DNA of 64,000 bases from Acephala macrosclerotiorum. Taxonomy: Eukaryota > Ascomycota > Leotiomycetes > Helotiales > Mollisiaceae. A program made the position numbers and the translations under genes. Shown one piece after another: positions 50,776 to 63,585 of the stretch (its first letter is position 1; the number at the start of each line of letters is the position of its first letter). The stretch lies in contig MU119352.1 in NCBI GenBank assembly GCA_014904845.1, positions 1 to 64,000 of the forward strand. Direction: 5' to 3'. The notes under the pieces are model-generated. The model searched no databases. It was not told the DNA's origin and saw nothing but the letters and a program-made list of their open reading frames with translations.

Positions 50776-51395
50776 TTTGACGAGTATTTGATGGAAGTGT
50801 GAAAAGCATGTCACGTTGGAGAGGAAGGGTAGTATATGCAAACATCAATTTTGTGCCTAAGGCCGCAATTCAGTTCCAACGATGTATCCAACCGTGAAGT
50901 TCAACGGACCGAGCAAACGAGCGAAAAGGAGCAATCTCATTCATACTCGAGATTTCCGATCGGAACGAGATAAAAGCTCAGGGGTACTGGGTGTCTCCTT
51001 CGGGGTGAAAACCGCAAATCTGATTTTACCGGCTCGCTGAGATCAATAGGCCGAAAAGCTGAAGTATAGTTAGTGGCTGTTATTGTTCTAATTTACAGCG
51101 CCATGCTCAATGCCGCTTGAACTCGACCAATCGACCTACCAGGGTTCAGCGTTGGCTTCGGCGCACATCATGCATGCGCTATAGGGCTATTGCTGACCAA
51201 TTACAACGCATGCGTTCCCTAGAGCATGAAGCTATTCACGACTCGGAGAGTTGCACTCTGATTCATTGCGCGCTCGGGATATTGTGGTTAAGTTCGGGAT
51301 TCCAAAGTCAGGGGTTTTATTAGATAAATTTGACATCTCCCTTTCGCCTTGACTAAGAAGCTATATCGTATATTTGAAACCAAAGCAATACAATC
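50776..51395. promoter_or_regulatory. Divergent promoter of MFS exporter and AKR
   Basis: 620 bp with starts on both sides. It includes a CGA-rich element TCGACCAATCGA near 51124 (spacer of six, so not a perfect AflR-type TCGN5CGA site). No ORF of substance. Confidence 0.5.
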
Positions 51396-52719
51396 ATGAG
51401 CATGGCGACTCCAAGCGAGATGATCAAAGAGGCTCCCACCAATGGTCTCCCTCAAAGCGCGACCGCGCTCAAGGTGGTGTTCGGCGCCATGACGCTCGGT
51501 AAAGAAGGTACTCATCTCTATACACAGCTTCTCCCACTCGTCACCTTCGCCTTAGGCCCAAGAGCACTATGTCTAACATCATTTGCAGGCGCCGAAGGAG
51601 CTCGAGTGCACGGTCTCGAGGACTGTGCTTCCATGCTGGACATCTTGCAGAAGCACGGGCACAGCGAGATCGACACTGCGCGAGTGTATGGCGCCTCCGA
51701 AGAACTTCTCGGCCAGCTGGGGTGGCAGGAACGGGGCATCTTGATGGACACGAAGCTCAACCCGCGCCGCTTCGGCCCAAATCCATACACGCACAAGAAA
51801 GATGACCTGAATCGCGGACTCAAAGACAGTCTGCAGGCGTTGCAGACCGACAAGGTCAACTTGTGGTACCTGCATACACCGGACGTGAGCATTTTCATCT
51901 TCATCTCTTGATGTAGTTGCTAATATTGGGATATGGCAGCGCACCACGCCGTATAAGGAGACCCTGGAAGCTGTCAACGAGCTCTATAAGGCTGGCCACT
52001 TCCAGCGGTTTGGCATCAGCAATTACGCTGCATGGGAAGTCGCCCAGATCTGGGTATGCCACCTGATGGAGAATTGGCGTTGTTAGCAGCCTGCGGCTGT
52101 CTCACAGTCGTTGATGTTGTGACGCTATGTCCCAAACTTCTCACTCCCCGTTCATAATTTCTGAGAGAAGAACTGACCCTTGTTCTCATCACTTTAGGAG
52201 TTGTGTGACCGCAATGGCTGGAAGAAGCCGGACATCTATCAAGGCTGCTATCACGCGCTACAACGCTCGGTTGAGCCGGAGCTATTCCCATGTCTTCGAC
52301 GCTACGGCATCGCATTTTATGAGTTCAGTCCCCTGGCTGGCGGCATGTTGACGGACAAGTACCAGCGTGACACTACCGAACATGAGCCAGGCAGTCGGTT
52401 TGACCCAGCGAGGATGCAGGGTAAGAATTTCCGTGGACGGTATTGGAACAATGCGTACTTTGACGCCATGGATGTGATCAGGCCGGTAGCTAAAAGGTTG
52501 GGTATGACGACTGCCGAGGCGACACTGAGATGGTCGAGTCACCACAGCTTGATGAAAAGGGAGTATGGCGATGCGGTGATCATTGGGGCGAGCGGTGCAG
52601 AACAGCTGGAGGAAAACTTGACGAATTTGGAGAAAGGTCCGTTGCCTGACGAGATGGTGAAGGCGTTTGATGAAGGATGGGCGATTGTGAAAGGAGTTTG
52701 CGGGTCATACTATATGTAA
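51396..52719 (+). CDS. Aldo/keto reductase, AKR7 (aflatoxin-aldehyde reductase) type
   Basis: Four exons (51396-51507, 51589-51884, 51940-52053, 52198-52719), 347 aa. NADPH-dependent carbonyl reduction is expected. The AKR tetrad is visible: Asp in SEIDTARVYG, Tyr in the same motif, Lys in LMDTKLNPRRFG and His in LWYLHTPD. YQGCYHALQRSVEPELFPCLRRYGI and FYEFSPLAGGMLT are typical of AKR7-type proteins, as is the C-terminal GASGAEQLEENL. Members of this type (NorB-like) occur in aflatoxin and other polyketide clusters. The gene is divergent from the MFS exporter. Confidence 0.92.
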
Positions 52720-53484
52720 ACATTGATCGCAATTTTATGATGTCGTTGGGCCTTAGTTCCACTTGCTAGCTTTGAGGTGCAATAGCATGATTGATACCAC
52801 GGCTTGCTCTGCTCAGGAATGTCAAAGAACCGGATCCTATATGATGGACGTGATGGATCTGAAATTGAGCCTCGTGGGTTGGACTGGATGGGTTCGCTTT
52901 TGCCTATGTGCTCAATGATTCGGAGTTTGCATAACTTATCGGGAATAAGGGGGACATTCGGGTAGACCTGGCCTAAAATGACGCCTAGGAAGCTCCAAAA
53001 TATCGTCAAATACATCCAACTGACACCGCAGAGAGCCCGAGAGTTAAGCTAGTTGGTGGCTGAGTTAGAGGGGTGGACACCTCATAACTCACCGAGACCT
53101 GAAATAGACTCATGACGGACCTGATTGAAGCAAAAGAATGCCTCAGGATCTGGTTTGGGACACCTGTCGACTCTAGCGACACAGAACAACATCAATAAAG
53201 TAGATGTCCAAGGTTTGGACCTCAGACGAGTAGAAAGAGGAACGTAAAGACGTGAGAAAGTATCGGTATAATTATTACTGACATCAAGGCTGCTATTCAG
53301 GAGGAGAAGCAAGGCACCGAAGAAGAGAAGGAGGCGGTATAGTACGATGGAGAAGTGAATAACGAGGCGCACGAGTTTATTGTAGGCATTGATAATGAGG
53401 CGTTGATGGAAGGCTAGATTTACGAAAATACACCACTATATTCTGACACCGACTGAACGATGCATCGTACTGGATGAATTGGAT
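52720..53484. other. Intergenic region, possible membrane-protein remnant
   Basis: 765 bp. The minus strand has two open stretches with hydrophobic segments (IVLYRLLLFFGALLLLLNSS at about 53350-53290 and LTIFWSFLGVILGQVY at about 53010-52960), but the obvious splice (GTGAGT near 53089) does not join them in frame. They might be remnants of one membrane protein. Not called as a gene. Confidence 0.3.
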
Positions 53485-54749
53485 TCAGTCCAGAGTGAGT
53501 CCAATCCGGTCCATTGTTATCACTGGCTCTGCTGTTGGAGTGTGATCTGCAAAAGCCTGGTATTTCACTCCTAGAGCCACGGGAGCGCTTTGAGGGGACT
53601 GGAGCCTGCTAGCAACTACAAGCCGACCGTTGCTGTCGCCAACACTGTTGATCACCTCTAGCAGCTCGCCTGATTCCAATTCGCACTGATTCGTTAATTG
53701 CAGACGGCAAAGATCCCTTAGGCGCGCCTTCGCTTCAATGTCCGGACTGACAGCTCCTGGCTCTGGTAGCAACGGCAATGCCAAGATAAGGGTGGCTGAG
53801 GTGTTTGCACGCAGCACACCGAGATGCGCGCTTAATTCCCCAAGCATTTGTGCAGGGGTGAATGGAGTCGTTAGACGAAGGATATACACAGCGGCATTCT
53901 TGACCACCTGAACCGCCGCTGGTATCCTCTCCTGCACGGTGATACGCCCGCTCGACTCATCTGGTTTTCCCATGCCATAATGATCTGGTGCCATTTGGAC
54001 GATGAAACGCAGCGATGGATGCATTTCTGCCAGCGTCGTGGCAACTTCGGTGGAGTGAGCAGACACCTAAATTTGATGAAGTTAGCCTTGAACCGAGGAG
54101 GGGAGTGCGTCACAAACTCACGTCGACGATGCACGCATTGCCCAGACCACGCCAGTTCAACCGGGCGAGAAGATCGGTAACGCCATCATCCACATCTCCA
54201 GAACAGCGGCGATAGGCGGACCATTGACGCTGCAATCTTGTTCTCTCGACACAGGCTGATTGGAAGGGCTGCGGCGTGGAAAAGGCAGTAGAGTAGGCGC
54301 TTTGATGTCCGTGGAGCTGTACCGCAGCCATCTGCAAGGCTGTGGGTGCTGCGGTTTCCGCAAGAAACATGATGGCGTCTAGAAAGGCGAGATTGGTGAC
54401 GAAGGGCGCCGACAAGGCTGTGTGAGCGATATGGCGGGGCTGCGGTTCATGAAGGAAGCCAGCAGTGGCTGTCATACGCACAACACGACACAGCTGCATC
54501 TCTGGCACACTAGCTAGGTCGGCAACCTCCTGAACAGTGATGCTGCCACTCAGCGGGATGCACGCAAGCACTTGGAACTCGCCCAGCCATCTTAAACATG
54601 CGAGGAGTTGATTCTGTGCCCATGATCTGAGCAAGGGGTCAAGGACGTTGTAACGCAGGTTGAGAGCGTGGAGATGTACCTACCTGGATGGCAAGATGCT
54701 GAATAAAGTCGGCCGGCTCGGCTACCAGAGTCTGCAACCTACTCGCCAT
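53485..54749 (-). CDS. AflJ/MdpA-like O-methyltransferase-fold regulator
   Basis: Exons about 54749-54684, 54626-54122 and 54066-53485. The body follows the AflJ/AflS, MdpA and GedD type: RWLGEFQVLACIPLSGSITVQEVADLASVP (winged helix), RMTATAGFLHEP, DLLARLNWRGLGNACIVDV, then SLRFIVQ. Members assist cluster transcription rather than methylate. The SAM-binding glycine motif normally after VDV is replaced by SAHSTEVA, so catalysis is unlikely. Oddity: exon 1 (MASRLQTLVAEPADFIQHLAIQ, family-like) joins exon 2 through GTAGGT...CTCAG with one surplus base, leaving the frame off by one; total 1153 nt. A frameshift or another start is possible. Confidence 0.75.
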
Positions 54750-55064
54750 AGCAGCAACTAAAACATGAGTGACCGAAGCCTGAAATCTTCAGACTCAGAG
54801 GACAGGTACCTTATACCTAGAAACATCGCGGAATGAGCGAGTCTGTGATGCCCTAATTGTTCTCGTGCAGCTTGCAGACGAGAGAATCAAAGGGTGTCGG
54901 AAAATAGAAAATGACGAACGCTCGCTGCATGGTCAGGGACACTTACCTGTATTTTTGATGCACGTCACAGCCTGCAGCAAGAATCTATACTTTAAACTTT
55001 TCGGATGCGTTGCGAAATACATCGAGTGCATATCGTTGTCCTGCACGGAGCACGAGTGCAAACT
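54750..55064. other. Intergenic region, probable promoter of the AflJ-like gene
   Basis: 315 bp between two minus-strand genes; no ORF or RNA recognised. Confidence 0.4.
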
Positions 55065-55598
55065 CTAAAAGATGCCTGCAGCCAATGCGCCCATGAATGT
55101 CCCTGCAAGTGGAAGCAGCGACCTCATGAAATGCAGCCAGGTCCACCTCATGACCAGCCTCTTCACTCCTTCAATCTCCACTCCAAGCGGCTGCTTCCCC
55201 AGCCTGAAAAGCTCGTTGTTCGTCGGCAGCATGAACATCCAGGTGAAAGGCGCAATGCTCATGGTCGTGACGCCCGCCAGTGTCAATAGCCGCCAGGGTC
55301 TCTGAGCGCGACCTTGCTTGAGGGATGTATAGCCATAAAGCAGGAATGTGCTGGCGGCCATGGCTGGCATGATCTGGTGCCCGTAGTGATACATACGCGC
55401 CCATTGGGGCAAGAGCTGCTTCGCATCGGTCGCCGTGTCCAAGAGAACTGGGACGGCAATAAAGCAGCACGACATCATTGCTCCTGAGCGAATGGTAAGC
55501 GACGACTCAATACAGTACGTGCAGTGATCGGCGGGCTACATACCCGAGAGGAAAGCACCCGTGATGATTGCTGTGGTTTGGACGCTGGTGGTAGACAT
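55065..55598 (-). CDS. DUF1772 protein, anthrone-oxygenase-like
   Basis: Two exons (55598-55544, 55483-55065) with a 60-nt intron, 157 aa. Four hydrophobic segments are seen: GAFLSGAMMSCCFIAVPVLL, MAASTFLLYGYT, LTLAGVTTMSIAPFTWMFMLP and LLPLAGTFMGALAAGIF. The motif APFTWMFMLPTNNEL and the arrangement (M)WxxLHFxRxLLP are typical of the family containing HypC-type anthrone oxygenases, which oxidise anthrones to anthraquinones next to non-reducing PKS genes. Not every DUF1772 protein does this. It lies between the AflJ-like gene and the PKS, all on the same strand. Confidence 0.85.
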
Positions 55599-56706
55599 TG
55601 TGTTTTCCGGTGCTAGCTAGCGGGATTGGTGGTGGTGGTGATGGGAGGTACGCTGCTTGTCTAGCTTCTGGATGATTTCGAAGTAATTTACCATAGAAGT
55701 GGAAGGATATACTGTACTCGGAACATTCCCTCGCCGGACTGTACCTACGATCGGGTCGGATTTCGGAAGGTTTCCCCTGTTGTGCACGCATTTCGGATAA
55801 TTTCTATGACCAGTTAATTAATTGGTGTTGATCAAGCATGTCTTTGCCAGTACGGCAACCCTACTCGGGCCAAGGTCTCATGAGTCCGAGGGGGCATAGC
55901 CGCGTAGACTCGCAGAAGCCTGAGCTGAGCTGCTGATTTGCGGTGTATCAGTTCCTCTATCAGATTGACAGTCTCAGCTTGCGGTTGGTTGTTGATTCTT
56001 GTGCGGGCCCGGATTTACGATTTGTCCGATTGAGCTACTCCATCTTAGGCTAGAGATAATCTTCTACAGTAGCAACGATGAGATAAACATGGGATATTCG
56101 TGATCAATCACTTCGCTTTGATCAACCTGCCGGCCTTCGATCTTCGGATTTTTCTGGAGCAATTGGATAATTTAGTCGAAACTTTGGTGTTCTTCCCCTA
56201 ACAGTCACTGGTATTTCGGAATCCCCACCTGCTATTTTCACCAGGCTTGATGCGACTCTGCGTCAGCTGCAAAGGTACGAGTACTTCTCACCGCACACAA
56301 ATTCCGATAGTACTCGTGCATCGAATTACCTCTATGACCTCATCGCATCGATTGCGTAGCCACTAGCTATACAAATACAAATTGGTATTGAAAAGCTGTC
56401 GAAGTTCTGGGGGGCTCTGCGGCTGCTGCCGAGACTAGGCTCAATGCAAGTGAGGCAGATCGCTCGAGGTCACGTATACGACACGGTCGGCTAAGCTCGG
56501 CCGCTAGTGCCGGCCTTAACTAGTGGCGAAATGAGATCTTCAATTTGGAGTCAATTTGATGGAAGAATTTTCTCTTCCAACAGCCACCACAACCTTGATA
56601 TTTTGACATTAAAATCCACTGCGCAAGAATTTCAGACTTGCAGAGCTGCCACCGACACAGCAGCAAGATCTCCCCTACCGTCCGATTGGGTTGATTCTGA
56701 CGGGAA
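55599..56706. promoter_or_regulatory. Intergenic region 3' of the PKS, 5' of DUF1772
   Basis: 1.1 kb. It must hold the DUF1772 promoter and the PKS terminator. No gene recognised. Short plus-strand text MRLCVSCK (about 56250) resembles half a zinc cluster but is not continued. Confidence 0.4.
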
Positions 56707-59700
56707 TCACGCTAGGGCCCTCGCAATGTACCGCGCCACTTTAACAGCAGATTCACCCTTCTACGCCAATCACAGTCAATCAGTCAAGTATTTCTTGAAT
56801 ACAGTCAATGTCAACTTACCAGTATATTCCAATGATGCTGGCCCACTGCCCGGTCGATGTGCACCGGCACATCTGGAAACAAACGACCCCACGCTCCAGC
56901 AGTAAAGTCTGTCCGCTTCTCCGTCAGAAATTTCATATCTTCGGGATCGTCAGGTTGCGGGTGGAAGGCATCGGTCACAGAACTCTCACAGGCCCAGAGG
57001 ATGTTGACTTTGCGGAGGGTGCTCACAGTCAACGGTGCTGCGAAGTATGTACTCAACACACGGTTGATGCTTCTGAAATGCCTGATCAGCCAGGAAGGCG
57101 CCACGCCTTTGCCACCGAACAAGCCTGAGGTGCTGCAGTATTCGAAGAAGTGCTCTGGTAGGGTTTTCAGGTTCTCCGGTGGCGGTGAGTCGATGATGAT
57201 GAGGTCCTTTACTATTTCGCCTGCACTCATGAGTATTTGTGCAGCGCGATAAGAGAGGATTCCTCCCGCAGACCAGCCGGCGAAGCTATATGGTCCACAG
57301 GGTTGTCGGCGGCGGACTTCTGCAATGTAGCTACCAACCATCCCATCCCAGGTACAATTCATCTCGGCACCATTCTTGAGGTAAGGAGAGTTTAAGCCGT
57401 ACACAACGAGATTATCGTTGATCCTAGGCAAGCTGGCATACGATGAGGCCAAGCCACTGCCGTCTGGGAAGAAGAACAACACATTTTTGGCTATCCGGGG
57501 ATTCCCTTGCAGAATGACAGAAGTAGTAGGCGGGACGTCTTCTGCGATGGACGGGAAGTCGAGTTCAGAGGCCGGCGTAATAAGTTCTGGAACTTCCGCC
57601 ATCAGGGACGTGTCATCCGAACGGATCGAGCTCGACAACGAAGAATTAATAGGGAACAAGGCCTCTCGCAGAGCGCGAACGGTGTCTAGCGTTGACATCA
57701 TGGATTCCGTGTCGACGTCGATCTCGAGTTCATCGCGGAGACGACTCCCAATCATAAGGGAAAGGAGAGAATCCACCCCAAGGTCTGCGAGTGAAACATC
57801 GTCAGCGAGCTGTTCCAGAGCAACGCCCGCCTCCTCGGAAATTATCTTCAGCACACTACTGAACTTGTCGTCGGTGTTTATATCGACTTCACTATACGCA
57901 GTGCTAGAGACCGCCCGGGGTGCTCCTGGAGCTTGCAATGGCACCTGTTGCTGTGACACTGGCGGGATTGCAGCCTGGACGACCGGCATTAGTCCTTTGA
58001 TCTCAGCAACTCGAGGTCCCGTCGGCATAACGCTCGAAGTTGAAGTCTCAATGAACTTCTTCACGTCCGCAACAGTACTGTTTTCCAGGAAGAAGGATGA
58101 GTCTGCATTGACACCAAGCTCTTCGGCGAACAGACTGGTGATCATCAGTGAAAGCAATGAGTCAACACCAATATCATCGAAGCGAGTATCGTCTCGGAGA
58201 TCTGACACTGGGACGCCGCTTTGCTGGGAGATGATTTCTACAGCTTTTTTTACCATGGAGTCGTCGGGTAGAGAATTTTCACGAGGTTGTTCCGTCGCAA
58301 GAGCGACTTGAACAGGAGCAGCCCTAGCTGCTGACGGTGATGCAGAAGTTGTCAATTGAGATGGCTTTTCCGTGGCACTAGTCACCCTCACCTCCTTTGC
58401 CTTTGATTTTGGAGGTTTAGCAGCTTGGGACAGGATGAACTTCAGCAATCGCCGAGGAACACCTTGGATCTAATCGCACTGGGATTAGCGACAAGATCGC
58501 GGTACGTAACTACTGGGGACTTACGCGGACTCCTTTCACCAGACCGACTATTCGGTCACCCTCGAAAATAGAGATATCACCTGTCCACAGCTGGTTCTCC
58601 GTAGGTGTCATCCGAACATGGGTCCAGTATTGGCAGTCATCGCGGATGCTTTCAAATAGTAGGAAGTCGTCCCAGCCATGGTTAACAAAGACCTCTGTCT
58701 CGAGCTTCGTCTTCTCATTGGCATTCATGACGAAACCACCCGACTGCGTCAATCCATCAATTGCCCCTGGATTGATATGAAAGGTACCTCCTTTCTTGAT
58801 CTGGCCGAAACTGACTCGGCAAACCGCCTCGTATGAATCGTGGTCGTACAGAACCTCATCGATGCAATGATAATCTGGATTGAATTCGGCCAGTTCCGAG
58901 ACTGAGCGATATGCCATGGGGCCGTTGAAGCGGTAAGTCTTACCCTCACTCTCGGCACATTGGCGGCGCATTCTGTCAAAATGACCCCTTACAATGGGCA
59001 AATTCTGTTGGAGACGCTGGCGGCCTGACTCGTCAATGAATTTGATCTGACAAGTCGAAAGCTGTCCGATATGATTACCGTGTTCCTGCAGCTTGTCAGT
59101 CTTGCCTTGGGGGGGAGGGGGGCTTTATGCCACTTGACTTACATCGCGAGCGGTGAACGTGACTTTGGCGTCTTTAGATGCCCAGTCGAACTTCGCTGTA
59201 CAACGCAAGAACTGCTTCCATTCCACAGAGCCAATCAGGGCTTTCTGGATATCCATGTCAGCGACGGTGACGATCCTTTCTTGGAAGAGCGGCTGGAAGC
59301 GTTTGAGAACGTATGTCCCAATGGAGAAGCTGATGTCTGCATAGACGGACTGGTTTGCATTCGAATGTCAGTTGGGCTTGTTGATCAGAAAGCAATCCAA
59401 ACACTTACCGGCGTACAGAGGCTGAAGCCATCAACCTTGTGGCTCTGGATGAATGGGTTCAGATCAGCACGGTTGACATCACAATCAACAACGATGTCAT
59501 AGCCCCGGCTGGTGATTTTATCTTCTAGCACTCTATGAATGGTAGTGCTCTCAAGTTTTGGAGTATCTACCATAATGGGCTGGGGCTGCTTAGCGACGAC
59601 GGCCGGTGTTTGAGGCAGCCTTGTTTCATCTGCAACGCGGGAGCGATCGATTGGAATATCGCCCTTCGTCAGAGTCCAGTCATTTCTGTAAGGAATCCAG

Positions 59701-62700
59701 TACGATTGAAGCTCCCAGCTATAGGCCGGAAGCTCAATCACTCTCCTGGCCGATGGAATGTCGCGAAAGTACCCATCCCACTCGACTGGTAAGCCAGCGG
59801 TGTAAAGGGAGCATAATGACTTAGTCAAAACCTCCCACGGATCGGTGTTGCGGCGCAGAGTAGGCAGCACAGTGATGGCGGAACCAAGTGTCGACTTGAT
59901 CATGCCCGACACGACTGGGTGGGGGCCGAATTCGATAGCATATGCCGTGTTTGTAAGTACGCCTTCAGCAAAGGCGGATTGAAGACATTTCATCATCTGC
60001 ACAGACTCTCTGGCATGACGATGGATGTATTCCGGTCCGAACACTCCAGCATCTTGAACCACTGTGCCGCGAAGAGGCGAGAGAACTGGGATCTTGGGTG
60101 TGGAGAAAACAACTCCTTGTGCATCCTTGGCAAAGGCTGTCTGGATCGGCGTGATCTGTGATGAGTGGAAAGCATATGGAACTTTGATGAGAGTACTGCG
60201 GACCCCAACTGCCGCCAGCGTCTGTTGTACTCCAGCCATCTGGACCGCTGCCCCGGCGAGGACTGTCTCCTTGGGTCCATTAATGCACGCGATTTCGAAG
60301 CTGACATCGTGGGCAATATCCTCCACCTCGGTTACGGAGGCAAGAACAGCGAGCATAGAGTGCGATGCTGGTTCGCACATCTCCTGCAGATGTTGCGCTC
60401 GGCGGCCGACCAGGAAAACAGTATCAGCGTCCGAGAGCACACCTGCAATATTCAGAGCCGCGTACTCGCCAAGGCTGTGACCAACGACAGCAGTGGGGGT
60501 GATCCCCCACGAGATCCATATACGTGCCAAAGCGATTTGCATACAGGTATTAGCAAGCTGGACGACGACTGGGGGGTAATCGGCGATATCATCTCCACTG
60601 CTTGCAGTGAAAAGTGACATGATGCCAGGGAACCCCAAATATCGAGCGAGTTGATCGAAACTGGTTATTTGTTCGCGGAACACGCTCAATGATTCGAGGA
60701 GCTGTTTTCCCATGCCTGGATATTGTGACCCTTGCCCCGTGAATGCAAAAAGCGTTTCTCTTGGCGGGGCGAGACACCTGCTGCCCATGTCGTCAGCAAT
60801 GGCCTGTGTCAACTGATCTTTGAGCCTCTCTATGTTGTCGGAAGCCACAATGACACGATGCTTATGGTGCATGCGGCGAGCGGTAGTCGTGTACGATAAT
60901 TCTGGGAGAGCAGCTTCCGAGCTGGAGAGATGAGCTACCAAAGCTTGAATGTTCGCTTTGAGTGACTTGGCACATCTCGCGGAGATAGCCACAGGATAGA
61001 TCGGCCTGGTCTCCGAATGGTTTGTAAGAAGCGCAGGCACTATTGGAGGTTCCTCGACTAAAATGGAACTGTTCCCGCCTGCTGCGCTGAAGTTGTTGAT
61101 GATAGCCTTTCTTGGCAAGCCCCGAGAGCGCGGCCAAGCGGTCGACTCGAGATCGATGTGGACGTTACGTGCTGTAAGATTGGAAGGGAATGCCGGATTA
61201 ATGCGAGTCTTGATGCCGCAGTGCGGTGGAATTGCTCCCTTCTTCATCATCATCATCACTTTGATCAGAGCGCTTACACCGGAAGCGGACTCCCCGTGGC
61301 CGATATTTGACTTCAAGGCTCCAAGATGAAGAGGCTGATCCGCAGGTCGTTTGTGAGGTTTATCGGTCGGGGCGAGGACATCACAGACCGAGTTCATCTC
61401 CCTCGTATCGCCTGCTTGAGTACCAGTACCGTGCATCTCGACATATCCCACATCATAGGCATCGGTGCCTGAATCGTTCAGCACACGCTCGAAAACGTCT
61501 CTCTGGGCACCAACGTGGGGGCGAGTAATCGACTCCGCTTCCGCCGAGTGATTGGTAAAAGCGCTCCCAATAATGCCATGAATCGGATCGCCATCCTCGA
61601 CAGCATCTTCCAAACGCTTTAGCACGACGGTAGCAACTCCTTCTCCTCTGCAATAGCCATCGGCAGATTCGTCAAAGGTCTTGCAATTGCCTGTGGTGGA
61701 CAGAAAGTGGCCCTTGTCAAGACCCGTGGTCATGTCGGGATTTGTGAGCACATTGGTCCCGCCGGCAATAGCCATGTCTATGTCGCCCTTCCACAGTGAG
61801 TTGCAAGCGATATGGATGGCAGACAAGCTGGAGGAACACGCCGTGTCCACGGCGAAGCTCGGTCCTGAAAATTTGAAGAAGTAGTTGATGCGCCCAGGTA
61901 TAAATGCTCGGTTCGCGCCAGGAATATAGTATGCGTCGATGTCCTGCCCGCTGTTAGATTCGCACCAGTCGTTACTTGTCACTCCATAGAAGACCCCAAC
62001 ACGATCTTCGCGAGTGGATGGGGTCCGGCCAGGAACGACACCAGCGTGTTCCATTGCCTCGTATGCGGTCATGAGAGCAAGACGCTGAGCTGGATCCACA
62101 TGCGGTGCCTCACGAGGAGAGATAGAAAAGAAGGCGGCATCGAAGAGGTTCGGGTCCTCTAGCCAGCAGCCCCAGCGGACTTTGCTCGTGTTCTTCTGTT
62201 TTCCGGCCGGATCAACATGCGTCTTCACATCCCATCTGAGCTCTGGCACTTCGCGGCACATGTCTGTCTTATTTTGCAATAGTGCCCACAACGCCTCTGG
62301 GCTTGACGCTCCAGGAAATCGTCCAGACATGCCAATCACAGCAATCTTCGACCGGCCCATCCCGCCACACGTGGGAAAACTGACTGCTGGTGAAGCCAAA
62401 TCAATCATCATGGGCATACAGTCTGCAAGCGCTGATTTGAGACGACGCTGCACCGTCTCGCCAGCGTCAGTGCCAATAGGTACAACCAGTATCTCTGTTG
62501 GGGGCTTAGCGAAGGCTACACTGAGATAGTCGATTGCCTTCTCTACGACCATTGGCTGTGTTAGCACGTCGTGGATAGCGCTTTCCAGCATGGCCTGCGA
62601 GCTCCTCGCCCAGACAAAATGGCCAGTGCCACAAGACAGCACCGGAATGGAGGTTGCCAAATTGACGGGGGCCCAAGATTGGGCTTTCTGCATGATGGTA

Positions 62701-63585
62701 TCAACATCCTCCTGGGAGAATAAGTGCGGAGCGTGATAAGGACTGTGGATTGGGAGCATGGCCTTGTCAATGGTAGAGAGGGCTTCTTCCTGGCGCAATT
62801 TAGCCAAGATGCCGGGAGGCCCGCTGATGGTCAAACCGGCTGTTGAGAAAGCGCTGATATATGCTTGGGAAGATGATGGCGTTGGCTAGAATGAAATCAG
62901 CTTGATTCAATAAGTATTGAACGCTGCTGGACAGGTTCGGGAGAAAGCTACATTTCGGGAGTTGAAGCGTTCAAGCAAACAGGCTCCATCCTTTCCAGAA
63001 ACGCCAAAAACGAACATAGACCACTCAGACGAGGAGGTTTTGCCATCTATGGACAGAGCCATATGTGCGGCTCGCAAGCCTGTATGCAAGGCAATCACGG
63101 TGGCATGCACAGCCGCCGGAATCAACTGAACCAGGTCCTGTGAAGAGCTGACTGCTGCAGCAGCGAAACAACCGGTGCAGAAGCCCAGCAGCTGGCTATC
63201 TTGGGCGGTAGGAAAGGAGAGTTTGCCGTCAGAGTGTTGCCTGCTCACAATCAGCATCGCTCATGTTTCAGAATTGGTCGAGATTGCTACTTTACCATAT
63301 GAAAGCTGCAAAAGCATGAATCAGGCATAGTACCTGCTTCAATGCTGGGCTGATGCAAGCATCTCGCTTCCTCGTCAGCAGGTCAGTGATACTGGTGAAT
63401 TTAGGAGTTGTATCGCGAGCGTATGGCGGGAGACGGCCGAGTTCTGTCTGGAGGGCAGAATAGCATTTGCGGAAGAATGACGTCAAATGAAAGTTATCAG
63501 AACGAAGCAGCTGGGCCAACGAGTGCTCGTAGTTGAAGGTCTGATCGCCGAAGACGTAGACTCTGCTTGGCTTTGACACGGACAT
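56707..63585 (-). CDS. Non-reducing polyketide synthase SAT-KS-AT-PT-ACP-ACP-TE
   Basis: Seven exons (63585-63296, 63240-62952, 62885-59409, 59349-59143, 59085-58525, 58469-56820, 56760-56707), 2175 aa, in frame throughout. It builds an aromatic polyketide from acyl starter and malonyl-CoA units. Catalytic residues: SAT Cys118 in GFCTG; KS Cys543 in VDTACSSS, with EMHGTGTQAGD and SNIGHGESASG; AT Ser997 in GHSLGEY; PT His1342 (SHKVDG) and Asp1531 (AIDGLTQ); ACP serines 1712 and 1842, both in GVDSLLSLM; TE Ser2008 in GWSAGG. No methyltransferase or reductive domain. The layout is that of melanin, naphthopyrone, nor-toralactone and norsolorinate synthases, so the product type is open. All active sites intact; the gene looks functional. 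Confidence 0.95.

Noticed and set aside
51118..51140. TCGACCAATCGA as an AflR-type binding site
   Set aside because: The spacer is six, not five, and a single near-match in 620 bp is expected by chance.
56245..56300. MRLCVSCK followed by a GTACGA donor, like the start of a Zn2Cys6 regulator
   Set aside because: No second CxxC half or basic stretch follows in any frame or plausible splice.
56857..58311. Long plus-strand ORFs opposite the PKS
   Set aside because: They are mirror frames of the ACP-TE exons and show no own features.
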